Counted from the first letter of the stretch, positions 1 to 5,682 are shown. The stretch is 6,448 nucleotides of DNA from Comamonadaceae bacterium (GCA_947460165.1 CANHKH010000196.1:1-6448), one strand, 5' to 3'. Notes: generated by a model from the sequence alone, not told the origin. Translations and numbers: made by a program.

Positions 1-1078
1 GCTCGCCCATCGTTTTTTGGGCGATCACGGCCAATGCGTCCTGCGCCACGCCGATATCACGCAAGCGGGTGGGCACGCCCAGGGCCGCGCTGGTGTGCGC
101 CACCCAGGCAATGACGTCTTGCCCACCGGGCAGCACGGCCGAGGCACGCTGCAGCGCTTGGGCCACATGGGAGCGGTTAAAGGCCAGGGCGTGGGGCAGC
201 AGCACGGCATTGGCCTGGCCGTGCGGCGCACCGGTGACCGAGCCTATGGCGTGGCACACCGCGTGGTGCAGCGCGGTGCGAGCATTGACCAGCACCAGCC
301 CCGACAGGTGGGCCGCATACAGCAGCTGCGCGCGGGCATCGATGTCGAGCGGGTTGGCATGCACCGCAGGCAGGGCCTGGGCAAAGCGCTGCAGCGCGTC
401 CAGGGCCACCAGCTCCGCCAGTGGCGAGCGCCCTAGGGAGTACAGCCCTTCTATGCAATGCGCGACCCCGTTCATGCCGGTCGACAGCATCAAGCTGGCC
501 GGCACCTCCAAATTGGCCTGTGGGTCGAGCAGCACCACCCGGCTGGCCAACTGTGGGTCGGTGAACAAGAGTTTGGCGCCGTTGGCATCGCGCACGCCCA
601 GGCCGGGTGTGACTTCGGCGCCCGAGGCGGTGCAGGGCACCGACACAATCGGCAGCTTGGGCCGCAGCAGTGTGGGCACATGCAGCTGGCGCGGCGGCGT
701 GAAGCGGCTGGCATGGTCGGCCAGGCCACCGCCTTCGGCCATCAGCAGGGCCACCGCCTTGGCCGTGTCGGAGCAACTGCCGCCGCCCACCGCCACAAGG
801 CACTGCACGCCAAACTCGGTGCTGCGCTGGGCCAGCGCTTGGACCAGCGGCACCGAGGAGTGCGCCGGAATGTCGGGCGCCTGCAGCACCTGCAAGCCGT
901 CGAGCTGCTGCATCACCTGCGCATGCAAGGCGCTGACGCGCACACTGGCGCTGCACACCAGCAGCACGCGCTGGGCGCCGAGCAGCGCCAATTCGGCGCG
1001 CAGCTCATCGACCGCGCCCGCGCGAAGAATCGTCTTCATCGCGGGCGTGCGCTGCACAAAGGAGGGCCACGGGCTCAC
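1..1078 (-). CDS. Maleylacetate reductase / iron-containing alcohol dehydrogenase family enzyme (3' end outside window)
   Basis: Probable NAD(P)H-dependent reductase of the maleylacetate reductase branch of the Fe-ADH superfamily; family members reduce maleylacetate to 3-oxoadipate after ring cleavage of hydroxyquinol or chlorocatechols. 359 residues lie in the window; the stop and perhaps some 30 residues are off the left edge. Visible: the GGGS dinucleotide-binding motif (98-101), PCTASGAE (148-155), TGMNGVAHCIEGLYS (200-214) and HHAVCHAIG...GAPHG (271-287), then LLPHALAFN. The Fe-ADH metal ligands are D-x3-H plus two His. Here the Asp is Asn203, while His207, His272 and His286 are kept; Asn at this place is typical of maleylacetate reductases. 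Start: GTG at 1078 overlaps the upstream stop as GTGA and restores the family's N-terminal F-x-x-R...-GAG region; an internal ATG at 1039 would cut it off. GGAG lies 11 bases ahead. Substrate is inferred from family only. Confidence 0.85.
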   Translation of the reverse strand, partial: MSPWPSFVQRTPAMKTILRAGAVDELRAELALLGAQRVLLVCSASVRVSALHAQVMQQLDGLQVLQAPDIPAHSSVPLVQALAQRSTEFGVQCLVAVGGGSCSDTAKAVALLMAEGGGLADHASRFTPPRQLHVPTLLRPKLPIVSVPCTASGAEVTPGLGVRDANGAKLLFTDPQLASRVVLLDPQANLEVPASLMLSTGMNGVAHCIEGLYSLGRSPLAELVALDALQRFAQALPAVHANPLDIDARAQLLYAAHLSGLVLVNARTALHHAVCHAIGSVTGAPHGQANAVLLPHALAFNRSHVAQALQRASAVLPGGQDVIAWVAHTSAALGVPTRLRDIGVAQDALAVIAQKTMGE

Positions 1079-1491
1079 GGGGCCACAAACTCCATTTGGC
1101 GCACCATCTGCTGCTCGGCGATCAGCCAGAGCGTGGACTCGCGCTGAAAAGTCGTGCTCACGGTGTTCAGGCTGAACAGCTCGGGGCGCTGGCCCTCGAG
1201 CTGGCGGTAGGCCGTCATATAGGCCTCGACCTTGGCTTGTTCTGGGCCGCACTCAAGCACCAAGATGTTGCTCAGCGTATGGAACACCCGCATGCCCTTG
1301 GGCCGCGCCTGCAGCGCCTGGACGATGGCCTCGCGACCCTGCAGCCACTGGCCTTGGCGCAGCCAGCGCCCTTGGGGCGTGAACAGCTGGGCCAGGGCCT
1401 CGTAGCGACGTGCATCGAGGTGGCTGATCAGGGCATACAGGCATTGGCTCCAATGCCCCAGGTCCTGCGGGGAGGCGGCGACATGACTCAT
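1075..1491 (-). CDS. NTF2-like / SnoaL-like domain small protein
   Basis: 138-residue protein with the cone-shaped NTF2/SnoaL-like fold signature: an N-terminal helical part (about 10-35, LISHLDARRYEALAQLF), a short strand pair with TPQGRWLRQGQW (38-49), the typical GREAIVQAL helix (52-60), then RVFHTLSNILV (68-78) and long beta strands (86-138). The His at 71 sits where many SnoaL_4-type proteins keep one. Members include small hydratases, isomerases and dioxygenase beta-subunit relatives, so the reaction cannot be read from sequence. It is first in a two-gene unit: its TGA overlaps the GTG of the reductase gene, so the two are probably made together, suggesting an accessory role in the same pathway. 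ATG at 1491 was chosen because the reading frame further upstream runs into the divergent regulator. No Shine-Dalgarno sequence is evident; a TACACT box ends 7 bases before the ATG, so a very short leader is possible. Confidence 0.78.
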   Translation of the reverse strand: MSHVAASPQDLGHWSQCLYALISHLDARRYEALAQLFTPQGRWLRQGQWLQGREAIVQALQARPKGMRVFHTLSNILVLECGPEQAKVEAYMTAYRQLEGQRPELFSLNTVSTTFQRESTLWLIAEQQMVRQMEFVAP

Positions 1492-1546
1492 GGACCCAAG
1501 TGTAGGAACCGCCGCTGCCCCCTGAGGCCGAGGTTTGATAATCCAA

Positions 1547-1565
1547 GGTTTCTCAGCAAGAAACC
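1547..1565. promoter_or_regulatory. Inverted repeat with LysR-box geometry in the divergent promoter region
   Basis: A perfect 7-bp dyad, GGTTTCT-cagca-AGAAACC, with T1550 and A1562 giving a symmetric T-N11-A, the classical LysR-type operator core. It lies between the divergent NTF2-like and LysR genes and stops exactly where the regulator's Shine-Dalgarno starts (AAGGAG, 1566-1571; ATG 1577). A GATAAT box (1537-1542), which resembles a -10 element, lies just upstream, though I see no matching -35. The position suggests autoregulation of the LysR gene together with control of the divergent unit. The dyad could also fold in RNA beside the ribosome binding site. Regulator binding here is inference. 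Confidence 0.5.
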
Positions 1566-1576
1566 AAGGAGAGCCC

Positions 1577-2560
1577 ATGGACAGACTGCGCTGCCTGCAG
1601 GTGTTTGCCGAAGTGGCGCGCTCGCAAAGCTTTGTGCGCGCCGCCTGGAAGCTGTCCGTCTCCAAGGCGACGGTCACCAAGAACGTGGCTTGGCTGGAAA
1701 ACAGCATGGGCTCGCAGCTGCTCAACCGCAGCAGCAAACAGGTCACACTGACCGACGCCGGCCTGCGGGTGCTGGAGAGCGCGCAGGAGCTGCTCGATCG
1801 CTACGAGCGCCTGGAGGCCGATGTGCGCGACTCGGTGCACCTGCCGCGCGGCAGCATTCGGGTGGGCACGCCCCCGGCCTTTGGCATCCATCACCTGATG
1901 CCGGTGGTCGCTGGCTTTGGCGAGCGCTACCCGGACATTGAAACCACCGTGGTGCTCGACGACGGCCGCATGGACTTGCTGGCCGAAGGGCTGGATTTGT
2001 CCATCCGCATCGCGCCGCAGCTCCAAGATGCTGCCTACATTGCCATTCCGCTGATGAAGGCCCCGCAAGTGCTGGTGGCTTCACCGGCCTACCTGGCGCG
2101 GGCCGGCCTGCCCAAGGACATCCAGGACCTCAAACGCCACAACTGCCTGGTGCACACACTCAAGTCTTCGGCGGGCTATTGGCGCTTTGAAGGCTCGCCT
2201 CGGCAGGAGGTGCGGGTGCGCGGCACGGTGCGCTCCAACCTGGGCGAGGCGCTCAAAATGAGCGCACTTTGGGGGGCCGGCATTGCGCTGCACCCCTACT
2301 ACATGGTGTCCGACGAGCTGAGCAGCGGCGCCCTGCAAGTGGTCCTGCCCGAGCACATCCCGGAGGAGTTGGACATTTACGTGGTGTTTTCAACCCGCCG
2401 CAACATGCCGGTGCGGGTGCGGGCCTTGCTCGATTTCCTCAAAGCCTGGGCCGCCAAGCCCCCGCCCTGGGCGCTGGCGCAGCCTGCGCTTGCCCCTGCA
2501 GCGGTGCGCCCGGCCAGCGCCAGGCGCAAGTCGTCTGTCCAGCGCGCTTCATCACTTTGA
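1577..2560 (+). CDS. LysR-family transcriptional regulator
   Basis: 327-residue LysR-type regulator. The N-terminal winged helix-turn-helix spans about residues 1-60 (MDRLRCLQVFAEVARSQSF..., recognition helix around SVSKATVTKNVAWLE, 27-41, wing SKQVTLTDAG, 53-62), followed by a linker helix to about 88. The effector-binding domain starts at GSIRVGTPPAFG (92-103) and includes EGLDLSIRI (137-145) and the GAGIALHPYY segment (233-242), as in the CrgA/AaeR-like clade. Start at ATG 1577 is supported by AAGGAG at 1566-1571; an in-frame ATG at 1535 lies upstream of the dyad and lacks such a site. The tail after about residue 292 is rich in Pro, Ala, Arg and Ser and makes the protein about 25 residues longer than typical. 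It is divergent from the NTF2-like/reductase pair, which it most likely controls in response to a pathway intermediate. Effector unknown. Confidence 0.93.
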   Translation: MDRLRCLQVFAEVARSQSFVRAAWKLSVSKATVTKNVAWLENSMGSQLLNRSSKQVTLTDAGLRVLESAQELLDRYERLEADVRDSVHLPRGSIRVGTPPAFGIHHLMPVVAGFGERYPDIETTVVLDDGRMDLLAEGLDLSIRIAPQLQDAAYIAIPLMKAPQVLVASPAYLARAGLPKDIQDLKRHNCLVHTLKSSAGYWRFEGSPRQEVRVRGTVRSNLGEALKMSALWGAGIALHPYYMVSDELSSGALQVVLPEHIPEELDIYVVFSTRRNMPVRVRALLDFLKAWAAKPPPWALAQPALAPAAVRPASARRKSSVQRASSL

Positions 2561-2566
2561 GCCGCG

Positions 2567-2589
2567 CTCAGCCTAAATCCGGCAGTTGG
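2567..2589 (+). repeat. Left copy of 23-bp inverted repeat
   Basis: Core GCCTAAATCCGGCAGTTGG (2571-2589), starting 6 bases after the LysR stop codon. It pairs with the right copy at 2789-2811, differing only at positions 2569 and 2578. Read in the direction of transcription of the preceding gene, it has the same orientation as the copy that follows the Bug gene. Confidence 0.85.
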
Positions 2590-2633
2590 GCGGGGCCGAG
2601 GGGCTGACGAAGCAGGTCACTGGCTAGGCGCGA

Positions 2634-2664
2634 GTGCCCCCCGGACTGCCTGTCCGGGGGGTGC
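2634..2664. terminator. Strong GC-rich hairpin between convergent genes
   Basis: Perfect 10-bp stem CCCCCCGGAC / GTCCGGGGGG (2637-2646 and 2652-2661) with a 5-base loop TGCCT. It can be extended by two G-U pairs and one G-C pair at its base. It sits about 75 bases after the LysR stop and about 145 bases after the Bug stop, so it could end transcription from both sides. There is no T-tract on either strand, so a textbook intrinsic terminator is not shown; a Rho-linked or mRNA-stabilising hairpin is equally possible. Confidence 0.5.
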
Positions 2665-2746
2665 GAGCAACAACGCCAGAGGCCTGAAGCGGCAGACCTG
2701 CGGTCGTGCAGCGCTTTCACCCCTGAGGTGAAGATCGTCGTGTGCG

Positions 2747-2773
2747 CAAGTGTTTGATTCATCAAGTGTTTGA
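2747..2773. repeat. 11-bp direct repeat, two copies 16 bp apart
   Basis: CAAGTGTTTGA occurs at 2747-2757 and again at 2763-2773, separated by TTCAT. It lies 15 bases inside the right 23-bp inverted repeat. Subterminal direct repeats of this kind are found near transposon ends as transposase-binding sites, but function here is unknown. Confidence 0.75.
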
Positions 2774-2788
2774 AGCGCAAGCAAGCGG

Positions 2789-2811
2789 CCAACTGCCGGG
2801 TTTAGGCTCAG
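2789..2811 (-). repeat. Right copy of 23-bp inverted repeat
   Basis: Reverse-strand core GCCTAAACCCGGCAGTTGG (2807-2789). The repeat includes the TGA stop of the Bug gene (2810-2808), so that gene's last codon boundary coincides with the repeat end. It matches the copy at 2567-2589 at 21 of 23 positions. Confidence 0.85.
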
Positions 2812-3782
2812 TCCCCTTTGATCTGGGCCGCGGCGATCAGCTGGCTCCAGCGCTGGGCATCGCCTTTGAGCCACTCGCGGTACTCGTCGGGCGAGGAGCC
2901 CACCACCACCGCCCCCAAGCCGCGCAGCCGGTCGCGCACCTCAGGCTTGGTCAGGGCAGCGCGTATGGCCGTGCTCAGCTTTTGCAAGGCGGGTGCGGGC
3001 GTGCCTGCGGGGGCCATGAAGCCCACCGGGCCGACGTAGGACTCAAAGCCGGGGAAGCCGGCTTCTGCCATGGTGGGTGCGCCAGGGAAGTCGGGGTGGC
3101 GCTTTTCGGTGGTCACGCCCAAAATGCGCAGCTTTTTGTCGGCCACATGGCTGGCCACGCCAATCATGGGATAGAACATATAGCTCACCCGACCGGCCAT
3201 GACCTCCGTGAGCGCGGGTCCATTGCCCTTGAAGGGAATGTGCGTCATCTTGGCGCCGGCGCGCTGGGCCAGCAACTCGGCCGACAGGTGCGCCGAGCCG
3301 CCATTGCCGGCCGAGCCATAGCTCACCTTGCCCGCGTCGGCCTTGGCCGCTTTGAGCAGGTCAGCCAGTGTTTGGTAGGGTGAGTCGTGGCTGACCACCA
3401 GCAGTTGCGGCAGCACCACCGCCAGGCTCACAGGCGCAAAGTCTTTGACCGGGTCGTACTTGGCCACCCCGGGGTTGAGCAGGGGGTTGACGTTGTGCGA
3501 GAGCGTGTTGACGATCAGCGTGTAGCCGTCGGGGGCAGAACGCGCCACCGCCTCGGTGCCAATGTTGCCGTTGGCACCGGCGCGGTTTTCCACCACCACC
3601 GCCTGGCCCAGCGTGGCCGACACCTCTTGCCCCACGATGCGCGCGATCACGTCCGTGGGCCCGCCTGCAGCGTATCCCACCATGAACTTGATGGGCTTGC
3701 TCGGGAAGTCCTGGGCCGTGGCGGCCCAGGGTAGCAGGGCCAGCAGGGCGGCCATCAGGCGGGTGCGCAGTGTCAAAGTCAT
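2808..3782 (-). CDS. Bug/TTT-family periplasmic solute-binding protein
   Basis: 324-residue tripartite tricarboxylate transporter substrate-binding (Bug) protein, exported to the periplasm, where such proteins bind small carboxylates or related acids. Residues 1-23 form a signal peptide: Arg at 6 and 8, a Leu/Ala core, and cleavage after Ala-Thr-Ala (21-23). The mature part shows the family hallmarks PSKPIKFMVGYAAGGPTDVIAR (27-48), VVVENRAGANGNIGTEAVA (62-80), PDGYTLIV (84-91), SYGSAGNGGSAHLSAELL (154-171) and HIPFKGNGPALTEVMAGRV (181-199). It ends W-SQLI-AAAQIKGD, close to the usual C-terminus. ATG at 3782 has AAGGAG 8 bases upstream. It is 24 bases behind the hydroxy-acid dehydrogenase gene, so the ligand may be that enzyme's substrate. 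No TctA/TctB membrane partner is in the window; orphan Bug genes are common in Burkholderiales. Its stop lies in the 23-bp inverted repeat. Confidence 0.94.
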   Translation of the reverse strand: MTLTLRTRLMAALLALLPWAATAQDFPSKPIKFMVGYAAGGPTDVIARIVGQEVSATLGQAVVVENRAGANGNIGTEAVARSAPDGYTLIVNTLSHNVNPLLNPGVAKYDPVKDFAPVSLAVVLPQLLVVSHDSPYQTLADLLKAAKADAGKVSYGSAGNGGSAHLSAELLAQRAGAKMTHIPFKGNGPALTEVMAGRVSYMFYPMIGVASHVADKKLRILGVTTEKRHPDFPGAPTMAEAGFPGFESYVGPVGFMAPAGTPAPALQKLSTAIRAALTKPEVRDRLRGLGAVVVGSSPDEYREWLKGDAQRWSQLIAAAQIKGD

Positions 3783-3806
3783 GCAGGAGTCTCCTTGTTG
3801 TGTTTG

Positions 3807-4976
3807 TCAGGGGGTGCGAATGAGGTCGGCGCTCAGCGCGCCAGGATGGGGGGCGCCACACAGTTGCTGGGTGCGCAAAAATTCATCTTTCAAAATGTCC
3901 AGTGCCCGCAGTGCCCCCGCCGCGCCCCCAGCGGCCACACCATAGAGCGTGGCGCGGCCCAGCAGCACGGCGCTGGCGCCCAAGGCCAAGGCCTTGGCCG
4001 CGTCCACCCCGCGGCGAATGCCGCCATCGAGCAGCACCGGGATGCGGCCTGCCACCGCCGCCACCACCTCGGGCAGGGCGTCCAGCGTGGCTTGGGCACC
4101 ATCGAGTTGGCGCCCGCCGTGGTTGGAGACAACAATGGCATCGCAGCCCAGGGCGACGGCCCGCTGCGCGTCCTCGGCCCGGCATATGCCTTTGACAATG
4201 AGCTTGCGCGGCCAGCGCTCGCGCACCTGGGCCAGGCGATCCCAGTCAAAGCTCGGGTCATAACTGCGGCCCACGGAGGAGGCGATCTCGGTCGAGCTCT
4301 TGGCCGCCAGTTCCATCCCGCGCAGGTTTTCAAAAGCCGGGATGCCGCGTCGCAGCAAGTCCAGCGTCCAGCGCGGGTGCAGCGCAAAGTCGAGCGCGTT
4401 GCGGCGCGTGAAGCGAAACGGCACTGAAAAATCATTGCGAAAATCGCGTTCGCGCTTGCCGCCCACGGGCAGGTCCACGGTGATCATCAGGGCCTCAAAG
4501 CCGGCGTGCTCGGCGCGCTCGATCATGCGCCAGAAAAATGTCTGGTTGCGCAGCACATAGGCCTGGAACCAGAGGCGCCCCGAGGAGGCCTTGGCCACCG
4601 CCTCTATGGAGGCCGTGCCGCTGCTCGACAGGGTGAACGCAATGCCGTGCTGCTGCGCGGCGCGCGCCAGATGCAGGTCGGCGTCGCGCCAGCCAAAGCC
4701 CAGCGCACCGGTGGGCCCAATCGACATGGGCATGCCCAGGGGCTGCCCCCACAGCGCGGTGGCGGTGCTCGCTTGCGCCACATTGACCAGCGCGCGCGGG
4801 GCCAGGCGGTGGCGCGCAAAGGCGCTGCGGTTGTGGGCCAAGGTGGACTCGTCTTCGGCGCCGCCGTCGTAAAAATCAAAAATGCTGCGCGGCAGCCGGC
4901 GCTGGGCCATGCGGCGCAGGTCGTTGATGCTGTGGCACGAGCTCAGCTCGCGGGGCGTCCAGGCGCTGGAAAACAT
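3807..4976 (-). CDS. FMN-dependent alpha-hydroxy-acid dehydrogenase/oxidase
   Basis: 389-residue member of the lactate/mandelate/glycolate-oxidizing flavoenzyme family, which oxidizes a 2-hydroxy acid to a 2-keto acid on FMN in a TIM barrel. Motifs: FDFYDGGAEDE (33-43), MSIGPTGALGF (84-94), SSSGTASIEAV (117-127), WFQAYVLRN (136-144), ITVDLPVGGKRERDFRN (165-181), LIVKGI (259-264), SNHGGRQLD (284-292) and LLDGGIRRG (315-323). By alignment to glycolate oxidase the catalytic His is H286, with R289, K262, R175, D168 and Y140 present. The substrate-contacting Tyr24 position appears to be Phe35. The segment 180-240 resembles lactate/mandelate dehydrogenases, where it can contact membrane; no clear transmembrane helix is seen. 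No Shine-Dalgarno precedes ATG 4976, but the motif LPRSIFDFYDGGAEDE sits at the normal distance. Followed by the Bug gene after 24 bases. Substrate unassigned. Confidence 0.93.
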   Translation of the reverse strand: MFSSAWTPRELSSCHSINDLRRMAQRRLPRSIFDFYDGGAEDESTLAHNRSAFARHRLAPRALVNVAQASTATALWGQPLGMPMSIGPTGALGFGWRDADLHLARAAQQHGIAFTLSSSGTASIEAVAKASSGRLWFQAYVLRNQTFFWRMIERAEHAGFEALMITVDLPVGGKRERDFRNDFSVPFRFTRRNALDFALHPRWTLDLLRRGIPAFENLRGMELAAKSSTEIASSVGRSYDPSFDWDRLAQVRERWPRKLIVKGICRAEDAQRAVALGCDAIVVSNHGGRQLDGAQATLDALPEVVAAVAGRIPVLLDGGIRRGVDAAKALALGASAVLLGRATLYGVAAGGAAGALRALDILKDEFLRTQQLCGAPHPGALSADLIRTP

Positions 4977-5097
4977 GGGCCCATTATGGAAACGCGGCTG
5001 CGGCTGCAGGTCAGGCTGCGGGAAATAGACCGTTTCCCAATCGCGAACGTTGAAGGCCTGGGTCGGGTGTCTGCGAGCGCCTGGCGGCCGCTCAGGC
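4977..5097 (-). promoter_or_regulatory. Gap with possible internal promoter and dyad ahead of hydroxy-acid dehydrogenase
   Basis: This 121-base gap splits the MaoC gene from the dehydrogenase gene. It holds the inverted repeat GGGAAA-tagaccg-TTTCCC (5020-5038). On the minus strand it also has a CATAAT box (4988-4983), followed by six bases (GGGCCC) and then the ATG. If that box is a -10 element, the transcript would begin at or next to the start codon, which fits the absence of a Shine-Dalgarno. No convincing -35 is seen, so the promoter is tentative. Confidence 0.3.
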
Positions 5098-5562
5098 TCA
5101 GGCCGGGTCGGCGGGTTTGCGCAGCATCAGGGCCGAGCGCTTGCAGCTGGCCACCAGCTCCTGGCGCTGGTTGTAGCCGCGATGCTCAAAAATCACGATG
5201 CCGTTGTGGGGGCGGGATTGGCTGGCGCGCAGCTCCATCACCTGCGACTCGACGCGCAAGGTGTCGCCATGGAACACCGGCTTGGGAAAGCGCACCTCGT
5301 CCCAGCCCAGGTTGCCGACGGTGGTGCCCAAGGTGGTCTCGCCCACCGAAATCCCCACCAACAGACCCAGGGTGAAGGCGCTGTTGACGATGCGCTGGCC
5401 AAACTCGGTGTGCTCCCGGCAATACTCTTCGTCGAGGTGCAGGGCGGCGGGGTTGTGGGTCATGGCCGAAAAAAGCACGTTGTCCATTTCCGTGACCGTG
5501 CGGCGCACAGGGTGCTTGAACACCTGGCCTACCGAGAATTCTTCAAAGTACAGACCGGCCAT
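5098..5562 (-). CDS. MaoC-like (hotdog-fold) dehydratase/hydratase family protein
   Basis: 154-residue single hotdog-domain protein of the MaoC family, whose members add or remove water on enoyl-CoA thioesters. Visible: YFEEFSVGQVF at the N-terminus (5-15), the hydratase segment DNVLFSAMTHNPAALHLD (27-44), TEFGQRIVNSAFTLGLLVG (52-70), GTTVGNLGWDEVRFPKPVFHGDTL (79-102) and RGYNQRQELV...RSALML (128-147). Classical R-specific hydratases have Asp-x-Asn-Pro-x-His. Here Thr35 takes the Asp position, Asn37-Pro38 remain, and two extra residues precede His42. This resembles the mesaconyl-CoA-hydratase-like MaoC subgroup, so activity is plausible but unproven. ATG at 5562 has AGGAAG 5 bases upstream. 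It is the first gene of the minus-strand group and diverges from the MarR gene. CoA substrate unknown. Confidence 0.92.
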   Translation of the reverse strand: MAGLYFEEFSVGQVFKHPVRRTVTEMDNVLFSAMTHNPAALHLDEEYCREHTEFGQRIVNSAFTLGLLVGISVGETTLGTTVGNLGWDEVRFPKPVFHGDTLRVESQVMELRASQSRPHNGIVIFEHRGYNQRQELVASCKRSALMLRKPADPA

Positions 5563-5621
5563 TTCCGCTTCCTATTTTTGTGGGCCTTGCGTCTTGCACA
5601 CGCAGCAATGACGCCGACTTG

Positions 5622-5682
5622 TGTTTTGATATGGTTCCATACTATACGCTAAATTACAGTTGATGACACTAGAATGTAGGGT
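5622..5682. promoter_or_regulatory. AT-rich divergent promoter/operator region
   Basis: The only strongly AT-rich stretch of the window lies between the divergent MaoC and MarR genes. It includes the perfect dyad TATGG-TT-CCATA (5630-5641). On the plus strand TTGATA (5626-5631) and TAAATT (5650-5655) lie 18 bases apart, a weak sigma70-type pair. On the minus strand TATAGT (5646-5641) is a -10-like box for the MaoC-led operon. The dyad overlaps both, so a bound regulator would affect both directions. Promoter assignments are by eye. Confidence 0.4.

Larger units (their letters stand above)
2567..2811. mobile_element. Possible MITE-like element or IS remnant bounded by 23-bp inverted repeats
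   Basis: The whole gap between the convergent LysR and Bug genes is bracketed by inverted repeats (2567-2589 and 2789-2811). They match at 21 of 23 positions, with mismatches at the 3rd and 12th bases from the outside. There is no credible coding sequence inside; I checked both strands. The interior holds a strong GC hairpin and a pair of direct repeats. No clear target-site duplication flanks the ends. Non-autonomous element, decayed IS, or a pair of repeats placed after two convergent genes are all possible. Calling it mobile is inference. Confidence 0.45.

Noticed and set aside
177..956. Minus-strand open frame of 259 codons in another frame of the reductase
   Set aside because: Low-complexity Ala/Arg/Gly/Cys composition; the overlapping minus frame holds all the family motifs.
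69..1175. Long plus-strand open frame of 368 codons
   Set aside because: It lies antisense to the reductase. Its translation is Ser/Ala/Arg/Thr-rich without domains, while the minus frame reads as a clear Fe-ADH family protein. High GC explains the open frame.
1096..1941. Plus-strand open frame of 281 codons spanning the NTF2-like and LysR genes
   Set aside because: It crosses the divergent promoter and runs antisense to one gene and out of frame with the other; no protein features.
2716..2732. TTCACC-cctga-GGTGAA dyad in the gap as an operator or terminator
   Set aside because: Six perfect pairs only, no T-tract and no promoter near it; kept only as a note.
2568..2792. Short minus-strand frame within the inverted-repeat-bracketed gap
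   Set aside because: No ribosome site, no recognisable transposase or other motif; it starts and ends inside the repeats by chance.
2554..2821. CTTTGA on both outer sides of the 23-bp repeats as a target-site duplication
   Set aside because: The two copies are 6 and 4 bases away from the repeat ends rather than adjacent, and a 6-mer match of this kind is easily chance.
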